NCBI GenBank assembly: GCA_964473105.1
Contig: CAYYNQ010000020.1
Span: forward strand, 1 to 35,831
DNA from: CAYYNQ01 sp964473105
GTDB lineage: Bacteria; Sumerlaeota; Sumerlaeia; MVZB01
Length of the DNA: 35,831 bases
Direction of reading: 5' to 3'
Shown here piece by piece: positions 1 through 8,855 of this stretch (its first letter is position 1; each line of letters begins with the position of its first letter). The position numbers and the translations under genes are program-made. Under the pieces are notes generated by a model. That model had not been told where the DNA came from. It saw only the letters and a program-made list of their open reading frames with translations, and did not search any database.

Positions 1-1055
1 CGCTCGGACCCCCGGGATGAATAAATGATCATGGGATCACCCTGATCATTGATCAGCAACTGGCCGGATGCACAGTAATGCTCCCCGAATTCCTCGGATG
101 GCCAGATGGCCACCGGCAGGTCTTCCCAATGGACCAGATCCTTGGAGCGCGCGTGCTTCCAGAATTTGTGGGCAAAGGCATTCTTCTGGTTATAGTAAGC
201 GTCATAGATGTAGAACTGGTGATAATATCCATCGTGATAGAAGATGGTCTGCCCGCCATATGCCTGTGCGGGTGATTGGTAGTGGTAACCTCGTCGGGGC
301 TTTGCTTCCCTGACGGCCGCCTCAACAAATTCATTGGTCCGTCGGAGGGTTTCAGGATCACTCGACAGGTCCTTGCGGGGGTCGTCACTCTGGAAGATCT
401 GGTCAACACAGATGTAGCCGTCCTCGCCGGGATAGTTGTCGACGATTCGAATGAAGACTGTCTTGCCCTTCAGGAACCTCAGGTCCCAGCTGGCCCATTC
501 CAGCTCCTCGATATCGCTGGAATTTCGGCCTGGTCCGGTCGTATCCCGGATAATGACACTTCCATCAACGGCAAGGCGATGGTGACTGGTATTCATGATT
601 TCACCCGGCAGGTATTGCAACTCGGCCGGGTCCAGGATGAAGAGGCTCACACTGCACTCATCACCCCAGAAGTCTTTTGGAGCCTTGGACTTTCGGCTTC
701 CGGGATGATATCCACCGCCAACAAGGAAGTTGATATAGTCCCGTTCGATGACAAATGGCGGTGAAGTCAGAACACCCTTTGATTTTCCCCCCAGGTGGTG
801 TGAATTGACAAGCCGCTCCCCGAAATATCCACTCAGGTATTTCTGGCCGGGCAATGAACCCCGGGCCGGGCCCGCTCCAAATGCCTCGCCATCAACCTTC
901 CAGCCACCAAATGTTTTGGTCTCAAAATCGGCGATCATGATATCAGGGGTGCCTGCCGCAACACACGGCTGGATCCATCCGTGTAACAAAGGAGTGACAA
1001 GGAGGAATGCCACGTGAATCAATTTCAGCGATCTGGGTCCGTTGTTCATGAACAT
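1..1055 (-). CDS. Secreted GH32/levanase-like five-bladed beta-propeller protein (partial, C-terminus outside window)
   Basis: The frame is open for 351 codons from an ATG at 1055 and runs off the window edge. An AGGAG stands 6 bases upstream of this ATG; a second in-frame ATG at 1049 is less well placed. Residues 1-34 form a signal peptide with a hydrophobic core (HVAFLLVTPLLHGW) and a likely cleavage near CVAA. Residues about 42-225 resemble the beta-sandwich found in front of levanase/GH32 propellers: ADFE, FGGWKVDGEAFGAGPARGS, LTSPPFVIERDYINFLVGGG and a closing VDQIFQSDD. The propeller then starts, with a GH32-like blade (SKDLVHWEDLPVAIWP, then CASGQ). The canonical WMNDPNG nucleophile motif is absent; the equivalent stretch reads SPAQAYGGQTIFYHDGYYH. 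The product is probably an exported carbohydrate-active or carbohydrate-binding protein. Whether it hydrolyses fructans is doubtful without the nucleophile Asp. The missing C-terminal part would show the other acidic residues. Confidence 0.8.
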   Translation of the reverse strand, partial: MFMNNGPRSLKLIHVAFLLVTPLLHGWIQPCVAAGTPDIMIADFETKTFGGWKVDGEAFGAGPARGSLPGQKYLSGYFGERLVNSHHLGGKSKGVLTSPPFVIERDYINFLVGGGYHPGSRKSKAPKDFWGDECSVSLFILDPAELQYLPGEIMNTSHHRLAVDGSVIIRDTTGPGRNSSDIEELEWASWDLRFLKGKTVFIRIVDNYPGEDGYICVDQIFQSDDPRKDLSSDPETLRRTNEFVEAAVREAKPRRGYHYQSPAQAYGGQTIFYHDGYYHQFYIYDAYYNQKNAFAHKFWKHARSKDLVHWEDLPVAIWPSEEFGEHYCASGQLLINDQGDPMIIYSSRGSE

Positions 1056-1220
1056 GCCTGTCTCCTGTGGGGTATTTACCCTCGGACTTGATTTGTGCAT
1101 ATCCGTATAATTCCTGCATGAAAGTGGAGCGAACTGCAAGTCATCGTTATTGTTTGAGGGCGAAATCAGCAGTCAATACGGCCGGTTCCGGCGACAATCC
1201 ACGGTTGAATGGACTTTACC

Positions 1221-1703
1221 TCAGTTACTGTTCCAGATGACATGCGATATTTTCCAGGTGTCGTCTGCGGACCTGCGGAGAATCTGGATGTATTTGTTGT
1301 TGATCGGGGTGATTTTTCCGTCCTTCTTACGGGTCAGGTTTCCGGTTGCGATTCCCCAGTTGAATGCCAAATCTCCACTCACGTGTACATCCCTGGTATG
1401 ATGGGAGATTTCTAGGCTGTAATCATGAACATTATACCATTCGCCGAGTGCTTTTTTTCCGATGACGGCCGGTTCATTTTCCGGCATCCAGATCACGTCA
1501 TCGGTCTGGAGTGTCAGGAGACTCTTGAGGTCACCCGTATTTTCCGCCCGATCCAGTCTTTCAATGATGTCGCCGATCGACTCGAGATTTTCATCGGCCA
1601 ACCCGGGGGTCTTCTCCGTTGAATGCCCGGGATCTGGGATGATTGCACAGGCCTGAAACAGGGAAATTCCAACCAGGAATACAATAGGTTGACAGCCTTT
1701 CAT
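1221..1703 (-). CDS. SnoaL/DUF4440-like putative lipoprotein
   Basis: This 160-residue protein begins with a lipoprotein-like signal (MKGCQPIVFLVGISLFQAC); Cys19 may be the lipidated residue, although the lipobox is weak. The mature part has the layout of the NTF2-like SnoaL/DUF4440 fold: a first helix (IGDIIERLDRAENTGDLKSL), the typical DDVIWMPENEPAVIGKKAL strand-helix turn, and a closing YIQILRRSADDTWKISHVIWNSN sheet. Proteins of this fold bind small ligands or act as isomerases; no function can be assigned here. I chose the ATG at 1703, which follows AAGGAGAGG, over an in-frame upstream ATG at 1748, because the signal peptide starts at once from 1703. It lies on the same strand as and upstream of the GH32-like gene, with a gap of about 165 bases. 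Confidence 0.72.
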   Translation of the reverse strand: MKGCQPIVFLVGISLFQACAIIPDPGHSTEKTPGLADENLESIGDIIERLDRAENTGDLKSLLTLQTDDVIWMPENEPAVIGKKALGEWYNVHDYSLEISHHTRDVHVSGDLAFNWGIATGNLTRKKDGKITPINNKYIQILRRSADDTWKISHVIWNSN

Positions 1704-2389
1704 TTCTGATGCCTCTCCTTCACGTCCGCAGGGACGAATTCGTATCAAGGATCATGTCATGCATCGATGATAACAAATGGGTCCGTGATGACACCTGATT
1801 TCAGATTTCTTGTCCTGCAAATCCAGTTGACCATGCCAGAAATTGCGCAGCCATAGATAGGCCCGTCAAACCGGCTGTTTCAGGCTTCCCGACAGTGATG
1901 AATGACGAGGTTTCAGCCCATGCGTTCTTGGGCCGCATGCAAATACATAGTATTGAATTAGAATGGATTATAAATTATGATGAGTTGTCATGTATGGCCT
2001 TGGAAATGATCGAGGCATACTCATTGTGTGCTGAGTGGACATTAAGTCTTGAGCTGTTTCGGATATATCATCGAACCGGTCCCCAGCTGCTTTCCCAGGG
2101 CGGGGTTTTACTCCTGACAACGAAGTCGCAGGATGGAAGTTTGGTATGTTGTTGACATCCGGGGTGCTGCACCTGACGTAATCGGGCCAGGACTGTCAAT
2201 GGCGGCGGGAATCTGCCGGGTGTGCCGTGGGGTTTCCGGGACGTCGGGCGTTCAGGCAGCCATTCGTCGGTTTCAGGGGACTTCCAGTCCATATTGAAGA
2301 CGGTGATTACCGGAGGGATGGGTAACATGAACCCTTTGGGACGGGGTGGATGAAGGAACCCGGATTGATGCCGGGATGGGCATACTCAA
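1704..2389. other. Intergenic region without a recognisable gene
   Basis: About 690 bases between a minus-strand and a plus-strand gene. Short open frames exist on both strands, but none has a convincing ribosome site, codon pattern or familiar motif. Part of it (1930-2060) is AT-richer than its surroundings and presumably holds the divergent promoters of the flanking genes. I could not identify individual promoter boxes with confidence. Confidence 0.5.
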
Positions 2390-3403
2390 TTGAAACACCG
2401 GGATTTTAGATCAATCTTCCATTTTCTGGCATTATTCGGCTGCCTCACATTGGCGCTTGTTTCCCCGGCGCATACGGAAACGTATTGCGGCAGGCTGTGT
2501 CAGGATCTGGAAGAACGTCTTGAGGATTATTCAGGGACTAATCCTTACGGGCTGGAATTATTGTTTCCACATGAATTGCCCGAGGGTGCCTCAAAATACG
2601 ACTGGGATGCCCGCAATAATAACGTCATCTATGTGATTGTAAACAACGGCCCATTTACACCGGATGACCCGCCTTTGAACAAACATGTATTTGACATGCA
2701 CTTTTTTGAAGACATCCATGTCCCTGTGAATGGTCCGGAAAGGTACGGTTTGATAGACAGGAAGGTGAATGACGAGTTGTTTTCCGGTGTGAGGCTTGAG
2801 GACGGGGGTATTCAGTTGCATGCCTCGCAGGTTGAAACAATTAATTACGAAACGACCCTTACTTTGACGATTGCTGACAGGAGTATCATCGTGCAGGGTG
2901 ATATCCTCAATCGAGGGGATTTTGACTGGCCCTGTTTCAGCTCATTTGCGTTGTTTTGTTTCCGTGCACGAAATAACCGGGATTTCATGGAACTTGATTC
3001 AAGTGGGGAAGTTGTCCAGTTTCCGGCGGGGATCAACACCTTTGTGGCAGATTATGAAAATCCTGATGATTATTATTCAATCGCGGAGATGGACGGGTTT
3101 CAATGGCCTTATTTCGGCATTGGAAATAATGACATTGGAGACGGTTGCGGCCTGACAAACCCCCGTTACAAGAGCTGTTTATGGAAGACGAACCAGGGAG
3201 ACACCATCAGGATGTATGGAGACGTGGAGCCAACATACAGTTTCACGGGAAACAGGGCATTGAACTTGAATTGTATTCATCCCAATATTAGCCTCCCGGT
3301 AAATGCCGGGGAAACCATGGGTTTTTATGCGGTGCTGGATATCAGGGAAGGTGATCATTTCGCTGAAACTGTAACTGAAGCCAGATATTTTGAGTTTTAC
3401 TGA
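2390..3403 (+). CDS. Secreted protein of unknown function, 337 aa
   Basis: I do not recognise the family. Residues 1-31 form a clear signal peptide (charged start MKHRDFRS, core FHFLALFGCLTLALV, likely cut near AHT-ET), so the protein is exported. The mature part is rich in aromatic and acidic residues with beta-strand-like stretches (ETTLTLTIADRSIIVQGDIL; MGFYAVLDIREGDHF) and no predicted membrane segment. Ten Cys lie in the mature part (YCGRLC, WPCFSS, FCFRAR, DGCGL, KSCLW, LNCIH), which suggests disulfides and an extracytoplasmic location. The start is TTG at 2390; no in-frame ATG lies upstream and the signal peptide begins immediately, but the ribosome site is poor. It stands alone, upstream of a convergent tRNA gene. 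Confidence 0.7.
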   Translation: MKHRDFRSIFHFLALFGCLTLALVSPAHTETYCGRLCQDLEERLEDYSGTNPYGLELLFPHELPEGASKYDWDARNNNVIYVIVNNGPFTPDDPPLNKHVFDMHFFEDIHVPVNGPERYGLIDRKVNDELFSGVRLEDGGIQLHASQVETINYETTLTLTIADRSIIVQGDILNRGDFDWPCFSSFALFCFRARNNRDFMELDSSGEVVQFPAGINTFVADYENPDDYYSIAEMDGFQWPYFGIGNNDIGDGCGLTNPRYKSCLWKTNQGDTIRMYGDVEPTYSFTGNRALNLNCIHPNISLPVNAGETMGFYAVLDIREGDHFAETVTEARYFEFY

Positions 3404-3570
3404 ACTAAATCGCGGGTTGACAAACCTTATGCCGTGAACTGGCACGGTTGACCATCGTCGCAGTATGGAAAGCGCGGCCAAGGTCGTGAACCAACCTTGC
3501 ACATGGGGGGATTCAACCTCCCTGCCTTGTTCCGATTGCCCATTGGATGAGTTCCGGGGGGTGGGATGGG

Positions 3571-3644
3571 TACGCCCGACAGGATTCGAACCTGTGACCT
3601 CTTGCTCCGGAGGCAAGCGCTCTATCCAGCTGAGCTACGGGCGC
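3571..3644 (-). tRNA. tRNA-Arg (anticodon CCG)
   Basis: A 74-base cloverleaf reads on the minus strand from 3644. The acceptor GCGCCCG pairs with CGGGCGT (first pair G-U). It has the D-arm box TAGCTCAGCTGGATAGAGC, an anticodon stem CTTGC/GCAAG around the loop CTCCGGA (anticodon CCG, reading CGG), and the T-arm box GGTTCGAATCC. The discriminator base is A. The CCA end is not encoded. No integrase or repeated tRNA 3' end is seen nearby. Confidence 0.96.
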
Positions 3645-4047
3645 ACATACCAAGTCGTCATTCTGGTGTTTTAACCGGATTCAGTCAAGAAACTCGGGCA
3701 AGGGCCTTGATATCCCGCTGTGAACTTTAAACAGGGATTCAACGCAGCATCCGATTCAAAATAATTGAGATCATATTCGCAGGAATCCCAATATTTTTCA
3801 CATCTGTATTGGTATCAGCCATATATGTTCAACATCATTGGTTTTTCAATCAATGGGAATGATCAGTTGTGCAGGATATTGAGTCGATAACCTAGGGACT
3901 GTCAGATTACTGGCAGCATATGCTGACGGGAGCGGGCACCTCATCCGTAGGGTTTCTACCTATCCACGGCAGTTGACGATGTCAACCGATCCACATATTC
4001 AACCCGGATTCTGGAGCCCCGTCATCACGGCACCTTTCGGAATCATT
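3645..4047. other. Intergenic region without a recognisable gene
   Basis: About 400 AT-richer bases between the tRNA gene and the 3' end of the GT-C gene. It should contain the tRNA promoter (minus strand, upstream of 3644) and the end of the GT-C transcript. I found no hairpin with a T-run and no reading frame with coding character. Confidence 0.5.
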
Positions 4048-5922
4048 TCATGGGGACGGGTCAGTCTCCGGCGGCCTGATGGATATGAAGCCTCCCGTTT
4101 CATGCCATGAATGACTGGTTTCCCCCTCTTTTTCAAGCCACAGACTGGTTACGCGCAGCCTGTAATTCATTCCTGCTGCGACTTCCGGGACACCATACTC
4201 AATGCACCCCTTGCCCTCCTCATTCCAGTCGGTTCCAAAGTCATGGACCAATGCACCCTCCCGCCATAGTCCAATTCTAACTGCTGATCCGCCATGTTTC
4301 CTGACCGTTTCCCATTTGACATTGATGACGGCGCCCGGGTTATAAATCTCTCCGCCCGATGGAGATGTCAGTTGCACTAGCGGAGTCAATTCATGAAGCG
4401 ATGAAACGGACGGGTCATAGTGACGAAAATCCAGATTATGATAGGTATCCGGATCTTCAGGCAGTCTGCCGAGGGATTGCAGATAGGACAATGGCGCTGT
4501 TTCCCGTGTGATGGAAAATAGGTCCCGGCCCAACATAAGGAAATGGTTCAGCCACTTGGAATCGTGTCCGGTCGTTTCGGTCGGGATCCTGATGCCGAGC
4601 CTTTCAAGATAATAATCAACAACGATCTTTTCAGAGGTATCTCCACACAGGATCATGGTTTCCGGGCCCATCTTGTCCTTGACCCTGTTGCAGACACCTC
4701 TCAGATCTGTCCGCTTGACCGGGTTTTTAAGGACAAATTGGGCGGAAGCTGCAAGACATGAGGCAGCCAGCAGTATAATGAGAAACCATGTCCGGGAATC
4801 CGCCGGTTGGGCACTTCGGATCAACCTGCAATATATGCTGCATGAGAAACGGCCGATCGAAACCAGGCCGATCGTGAAAAGCATGACTGCCGGCGGGAGC
4901 GAGCACAGGGTATAGCGGACGACCATCCAGTGGTCTATGGCCCTGAAAAACAGGAAGATGCCCCCCAGGTTGAGGGCGAACAATGATATAGTATAAACCC
5001 AGGGCCACCTGAGGTCAGCATATGCCATGGCGCCGAACATTCCTGACAGGAGAAGGACAAGAAACGCCTTCCAGCCCCCGGATGTATACTGGTCATACTC
5101 GTATCCTTGGACGAATAGGTCTATATAGAGGAATACGCGCGACCAACCTGCTGCGTCAAAAGGCGCAAAAGGGATCTCCCTGGCGGCCAGTCCCATTCGC
5201 TGAACCAGGGGCAGCAGTGAGACAACAACAATTCCTGTGACAAGGATCAATACCCGCCATCCCTTACCATCAACTATCCAGTTCCATAGTAACGACCTGG
5301 TCTTCGCATCAAAGCAGACTTTTATTCCGCCAAGCAACAGGGCCATAAAACAGATGGGTAAGAGCAGGTATTGTGTCCAGATGCAGAGGATCAGGCTGGA
5401 ACCGAGCATGATCCAGCTTGACGGCCTTGTGATTCGTCCGGGAATGATAAGACGGCTCAACTGAGCCAGAAATAAGCATTCCGCCAGCAGCATCATGGAG
5501 TAGGGCCGTCCTTCCTGTGAGAACCGAATGGCAAGGGGAAGACCCGACAGGAGGATCATGGCCACCAGGCCTGATCCCCGACCGGCCACGACAGACCCCC
5601 ACCATCCAATGGCAGCGACAGTGATGATACCCGCAAGGAGGGCATGGAGCCGAATACCGGCCTCATCGCTCCCACCGGGCATGATCACTGCCTGCAGGTA
5701 ATAATCCAGAGGCGGCTTGTTGGCGGGGCTCTTTGACCATATATCCCCCAAGGGTCCCTGGGTGACCCGAGCCTGCAGGACTTCGTCTAGCCATAAACTG
5801 GAGGCATCAATATTCTGGAAGCGAAGCAAGGCGGCAATGCATAGAACAGGCAGGACACATACTAACAAATGAAAATCACCCATTCCCGGGCCGTCAGGTT
5901 TTTTGGGATTCACTGCGATCAT
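4048..5922 (-). CDS. GT-C family membrane glycosyltransferase (PMT_2/ArnT-like) with C-terminal Kre9/KNH-like Ig domain
   Basis: A 624-residue integral membrane protein with about ten hydrophobic segments between residues 17 and 395. The first periplasmic loop carries the GT-C signature SLWLDEVLQ (Asp46-Glu47, the presumed catalytic/metal-binding pair), followed by ANKPPLDYYLQ near residue 70, as in ArnT- and PMT_2-type enzymes that use polyprenyl-phosphate sugars. A soluble periplasmic stretch follows the last helix. Near residue 520 begins SPSGGEIYNPGAVINVKWE, the opening of an Ig-like Kre9/KNH-type domain, with GLWREGALVHDFG and MNYRLRVTSLW strands behind it. Donor and acceptor sugars cannot be told. 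The ATG at 5922 has no strong ribosome site; Met14 (5883) is an alternative. The gene is separated from its neighbours by more than 300 bases upstream and downstream. Confidence 0.85.
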   Translation of the reverse strand: MIAVNPKKPDGPGMGDFHLLVCVLPVLCIAALLRFQNIDASSLWLDEVLQARVTQGPLGDIWSKSPANKPPLDYYLQAVIMPGGSDEAGIRLHALLAGIITVAAIGWWGSVVAGRGSGLVAMILLSGLPLAIRFSQEGRPYSMMLLAECLFLAQLSRLIIPGRITRPSSWIMLGSSLILCIWTQYLLLPICFMALLLGGIKVCFDAKTRSLLWNWIVDGKGWRVLILVTGIVVVSLLPLVQRMGLAAREIPFAPFDAAGWSRVFLYIDLFVQGYEYDQYTSGGWKAFLVLLLSGMFGAMAYADLRWPWVYTISLFALNLGGIFLFFRAIDHWMVVRYTLCSLPPAVMLFTIGLVSIGRFSCSIYCRLIRSAQPADSRTWFLIILLAASCLAASAQFVLKNPVKRTDLRGVCNRVKDKMGPETMILCGDTSEKIVVDYYLERLGIRIPTETTGHDSKWLNHFLMLGRDLFSITRETAPLSYLQSLGRLPEDPDTYHNLDFRHYDPSVSSLHELTPLVQLTSPSGGEIYNPGAVINVKWETVRKHGGSAVRIGLWREGALVHDFGTDWNEEGKGCIEYGVPEVAAGMNYRLRVTSLWLEKEGETSHSWHETGGFISIRPPETDPSP

Positions 5923-6230
5923 GAAGCGTCTTCAGGATCAGACGGAAATCCACTTTCACGGGTTTCTTCCTGGTCCTTGCCTGGTTTTATGAGCATTCCA
6001 TCGGCCCTCAGTTCTGGGATCCCCCGGGTTTTTCGTGAAGTCAGATCAGCATTACGATTTATCCTGTAATCGATCACGAAGATCAGCTGGTCTCATGATC
6101 TTCCAGAATCGGGCGCAAGAGCATTGTCACCTCTGTACGTGATTCTGATGTCCTGATTTTCCGAACAAATCCATCCGGTTGAATCGAGGAACCATCTTCA
6201 GATCATTCCAGGCAGGTCGAGCATGAGGGT
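5923..6230. other. Intergenic region without a recognisable gene
   Basis: About 310 bases between the end of the MazG-like gene and the start of the GT-C gene, both on the minus strand. The GT-C promoter should lie here. No coding frame, repeat or convincing terminator hairpin was seen. Confidence 0.45.
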
Positions 6231-6566
6231 TCAATCTTTCAGCTTGGGGTTGTTTTTGTGTCGATCACGATCACGTTGTGTTTTTTTCTTCATCGTCCGG
6301 CTGAAGGCTGTCTCCAGGTCGACCCCGGTCTGGTTGGCCAGACAGATCAGGACAAACAGGATGTCTGCCATCTCATCGCCTTCATTGATGTCGGATTCAT
6401 TCTTTTTGAAACTCTGGTCGCCGTATCTTCTCGAGACAATTCGCGCCAGTTCACCAACCTCCTCAGTCAGCACGGCCATGTTCGTCAGTTCGGAGAAATA
6501 GCGCACACCGACTTCATGGATCCAGTCATCCACGATCTTCTGGCAGTTCTTCAGCGTGTAGTTCAT
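6231..6566 (-). CDS. MazG-like nucleotide pyrophosphohydrolase
   Basis: This small all-alpha protein of 111 residues carries the MazG-type NTP-PPase signature: EEVGELARIVSRRYGDQ on the first metal-binding helix and GDEMADILFVLICLANQTG on the second; the Glu and Asp side chains bind Mg2+. Such enzymes hydrolyse (d)NTPs to monophosphate and pyrophosphate and are thought to clean the nucleotide pool. The tail is very basic (KKKTQRDRDRHKNNPK). I chose the ATG at 6566, which follows GGGAG at about 6 bases. An upstream in-frame start would run into the HAD gene, whose stop is at 6583. The 16-base gap to that gene indicates co-transcription. Confidence 0.86.
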   Translation of the reverse strand: MNYTLKNCQKIVDDWIHEVGVRYFSELTNMAVLTEEVGELARIVSRRYGDQSFKKNESDINEGDEMADILFVLICLANQTGVDLETAFSRTMKKKTQRDRDRHKNNPKLKD

Positions 6567-6582
6567 TTGTCGCTCCCGGTCA

Positions 6583-7233
6583 TCAATTTGACAGAATCCA
6601 ATCAATAGCCTCGGCGGTTTGTTCAAATACCTGCTCAGCGTACGATGCACGGTCAAAAACATTCACGCCCATGACGGCGAGCACCCGGGCACCGCTGTCC
6701 CGGGCCGCCTGCAGCCCGACCTCCGAATCCTCGATAATCATGCATGCCCCGGGCTGGAGCCCCATTCGGTCCATCAGCTGCAGGTAGGGGTCCGGACTCG
6801 GCTTGCATTTCCCGTAATCATCACATGAGAATTTCAACTCAAATCCCTCCCCAAGGCCGGTCGTTCCCAGAACCTGGTCCATGTTTTTCCTCGGGCTGCC
6901 TGTGCACAGCGCGGTCCGGTAACCCGCTATCTTCAGTTTTCCAATGCCCTCGGCCACCCCCGGAAAAGCCTTGAGTTCCCCGGCGCTCAGTTCATCGAAG
7001 GCTTCTCGTTTCATGCAGAGAAAATTCTCAGCCGGTAAATCGAGCTCCAGCCTGCTGCTGATCATGGGGCTCACTTCGACATCCCCAACGCCGATATAAC
7101 GATAAAACCAGTCGGGCGGCAGATAATGACCCATCCCTGTCAGGACCTTCTGCCATGCGTGGATATGGACCGGCTCGGAATCTATCAGGATTCCGTCCAT
7201 GTCAAAGATGATAGCCTGGATATTTCCTGTCAT
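6583..7233 (-). CDS. HAD-superfamily hydrolase, beta-phosphoglucomutase/phosphatase-like (subfamily IA)
   Basis: A 216-residue HAD hydrolase with all four motifs: motif I FDMDGILIDS (Asp11 nucleophile, Asp13 acid/base), motif II CTGSPRKN, motif III KPSPDPY with its Lys, and motif IV IIEDSEVGLQAA. An alpha-helical cap lies between motifs I and II (residues about 20-85), as in sugar-phosphate phosphatases and beta-phosphoglucomutases. The substrate is probably a sugar phosphate, but the family is too broad for a closer call. The start is the ATG at 7233, directly before the first beta-strand (MTGNIQAIIFDMDG), with only a G-rich stretch as ribosome site. Longer in-frame starts to 7407 would add a non-conserved N-terminus. 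It is followed by the MazG-like gene 16 bases downstream. Confidence 0.87.
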   Translation of the reverse strand: MTGNIQAIIFDMDGILIDSEPVHIHAWQKVLTGMGHYLPPDWFYRYIGVGDVEVSPMISSRLELDLPAENFLCMKREAFDELSAGELKAFPGVAEGIGKLKIAGYRTALCTGSPRKNMDQVLGTTGLGEGFELKFSCDDYGKCKPSPDPYLQLMDRMGLQPGACMIIEDSEVGLQAARDSGARVLAVMGVNVFDRASYAEQVFEQTAEAIDWILSN

Positions 7234-7458
7234 GTCCCCCGCTGAATGGTTGAGAATGGGATGGGCGTCTAAGCCTGTCATCCCTGTCGGGATTGTTTGC
7301 ATATACTCGGTTCCGGGTATTCTGCACCGACATGATATGTTACCCGGCATATTCCGTGGGATCTTTCTTGATGATCCAGGACAGGTCTTTCTTCCTGTCC
7401 GCAACATGTTGCCATGAAGGGTTTCGATGCTTTCAAATGGGTTGTTGAGGATCCTCTG

Positions 7459-8610
7459 TTATACAAGTTCCCGTTTTTTCAGTTCGTCGATGGCATTACC
7501 GGTGCGGTCAACGGATTTTTGTATTCTGACCCATTCGATGAGGCCGGGAATTCCGTCCCTATATGCGATTGTCGGTTCGTATCCCAGCAGTTCGCGGGCC
7601 CGGGTGATGTCCGCATAACAGTGCCGGATATCGCCGGCTCGGAATTTGCCCGTGATTTTCGGTTGAATCGATGAATCGCCTGCCCTGTCCCCGCAAAGGT
7701 TCTCCCTCAGCAACCGGTCAACTTCAAGGATCGGCGTGGATGTGCCGGTGCCGATGTTGATGGCCCGGCCAACAGCCTCATCTTTCTCAAGAGCCATCAG
7801 GTTGGCCCGGGCGATATCGTGGACATGCACGAAATCACGGCTTTGTCTCCCATCTTCAAATATCGTGGGCGGATTTTCGTTCAGATAACATCCGCAGAAG
7901 ATCGCCGCAACGCCAGTGTAGGGGTTGGACAGTGCCTGACGTGGCCCATAAACATTGAAATAGCGGAGAGCGACGGCCGGGATTCGGTATGCCCTGCCCG
8001 TAACCAGGACCATTTCCTCCTGGTCACGCTTGTTGATTGCATAGATCGAGGTCGGGCTGACCAGTTTGTTTTCATCACAGGGGGCCGGAACGGTGAGACG
8101 TTGGGTGCCCGGTACATAGAGTTCCCACTGGCCGGCCGCCATCTGTTCCCCGGTTCGTTCCGCAGGGATTACGAAGCAGCCTGTTTCGGGGTCCATGTAG
8201 CGGCCTTCACCGTAAATCGACATTGAGCTGGCCACGATGATACGCTGGATCTGATTTCGAAATTCGCCAATGATGATTTCAAGCAAGTTTGCGGTTCCGA
8301 GCACATTGGTGTTGCAGAAATCGAGGATTTCATACATCGACTGGCCGACACCAACAGCTGCGGCTTTATGGTAGACGACGTCGATGCCATCCAGTGCCCT
8401 TCGGACCGTACCCGGGTCACACACGTTGCCATGGATGAACTCTGCCTCCGGATTCAGGTAGTCAGGCGGTGTATTGCCGATGCTGCCATGGACCTGGGGT
8501 GCGAGATTATCGAGGACCCGGACGCGATGCCCCTTCTCAAGCAGGAGGTCAACGATATGCGACCCGATGAAACCCGCCCCGCCCGTGACGAGGATGTGGA
8601 GACCTGTCAT
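7459..8610 (-). CDS. NAD-dependent nucleotide-sugar epimerase, dTDP-L-rhamnose 4-epimerase-like
   Basis: An extended SDR of 383 residues. The NAD-binding loop TGGAGFIG is at residues 9-16, with VLDNLAPQVHG for ribose recognition. The catalytic pair is Tyr190/Lys194 (SIYAINK), and Ser128-129 lie in ASSMSIYGEG. An insertion of about 55 residues sits between SIYGEG and the catalytic Tyr. It includes PAERTGEQMAAGQWELYVPG, a layout I associate with dTDP-L-rhamnose 4-epimerases rather than with GalE or RmlB. The C-terminal sugar-binding part shows RYFNVYGPRQ, SRDFVHVHDIARA and INIGTGTSTPI. It would supply a nucleotide sugar for surface polysaccharide. The ATG at 8610 starts right at the Rossmann fold with GGAGG about 12 bases upstream; 8643 is an alternative. 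Exact substrate is uncertain. Confidence 0.85.
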   Translation of the reverse strand: MTGLHILVTGGAGFIGSHIVDLLLEKGHRVRVLDNLAPQVHGSIGNTPPDYLNPEAEFIHGNVCDPGTVRRALDGIDVVYHKAAAVGVGQSMYEILDFCNTNVLGTANLLEIIIGEFRNQIQRIIVASSMSIYGEGRYMDPETGCFVIPAERTGEQMAAGQWELYVPGTQRLTVPAPCDENKLVSPTSIYAINKRDQEEMVLVTGRAYRIPAVALRYFNVYGPRQALSNPYTGVAAIFCGCYLNENPPTIFEDGRQSRDFVHVHDIARANLMALEKDEAVGRAINIGTGTSTPILEVDRLLRENLCGDRAGDSSIQPKITGKFRAGDIRHCYADITRARELLGYEPTIAYRDGIPGLIEWVRIQKSVDRTGNAIDELKKRELV

Positions 8611-8855
8611 GCCAAAGATAACCCTCCATTGATGATCAGTCACGATTTCAGCGTAAATGGATGGATACAGGCAAGGCTTTTATGCCTCTCCGGCAGAGTT
8701 GCAGGGTTCACCAACCATCAAAATCAAAAGGAACCTGAAACCGTGTGCCCATGACCCGGGGGCGCCCCGGCAAGTCCGTTGGTTGCCTTTCCCTGTAAGG
8801 CGGGCCAATGAAAATCAATGCATGTGCTCCATCTATTTTCATCACGGGAGAAGGT

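Noticed and set aside
276..764. Plus-strand 162-codon frame opposite the GH32-like gene
   Set aside because: It is the complement of a continuous minus-strand gene with signal peptide and family motifs; it has no motif or ribosome site of its own.
3571..3644. tRNA-Arg gene as an integration site for a mobile element
   Set aside because: No integrase, no duplicated tRNA 3' end and no change in composition nearby.
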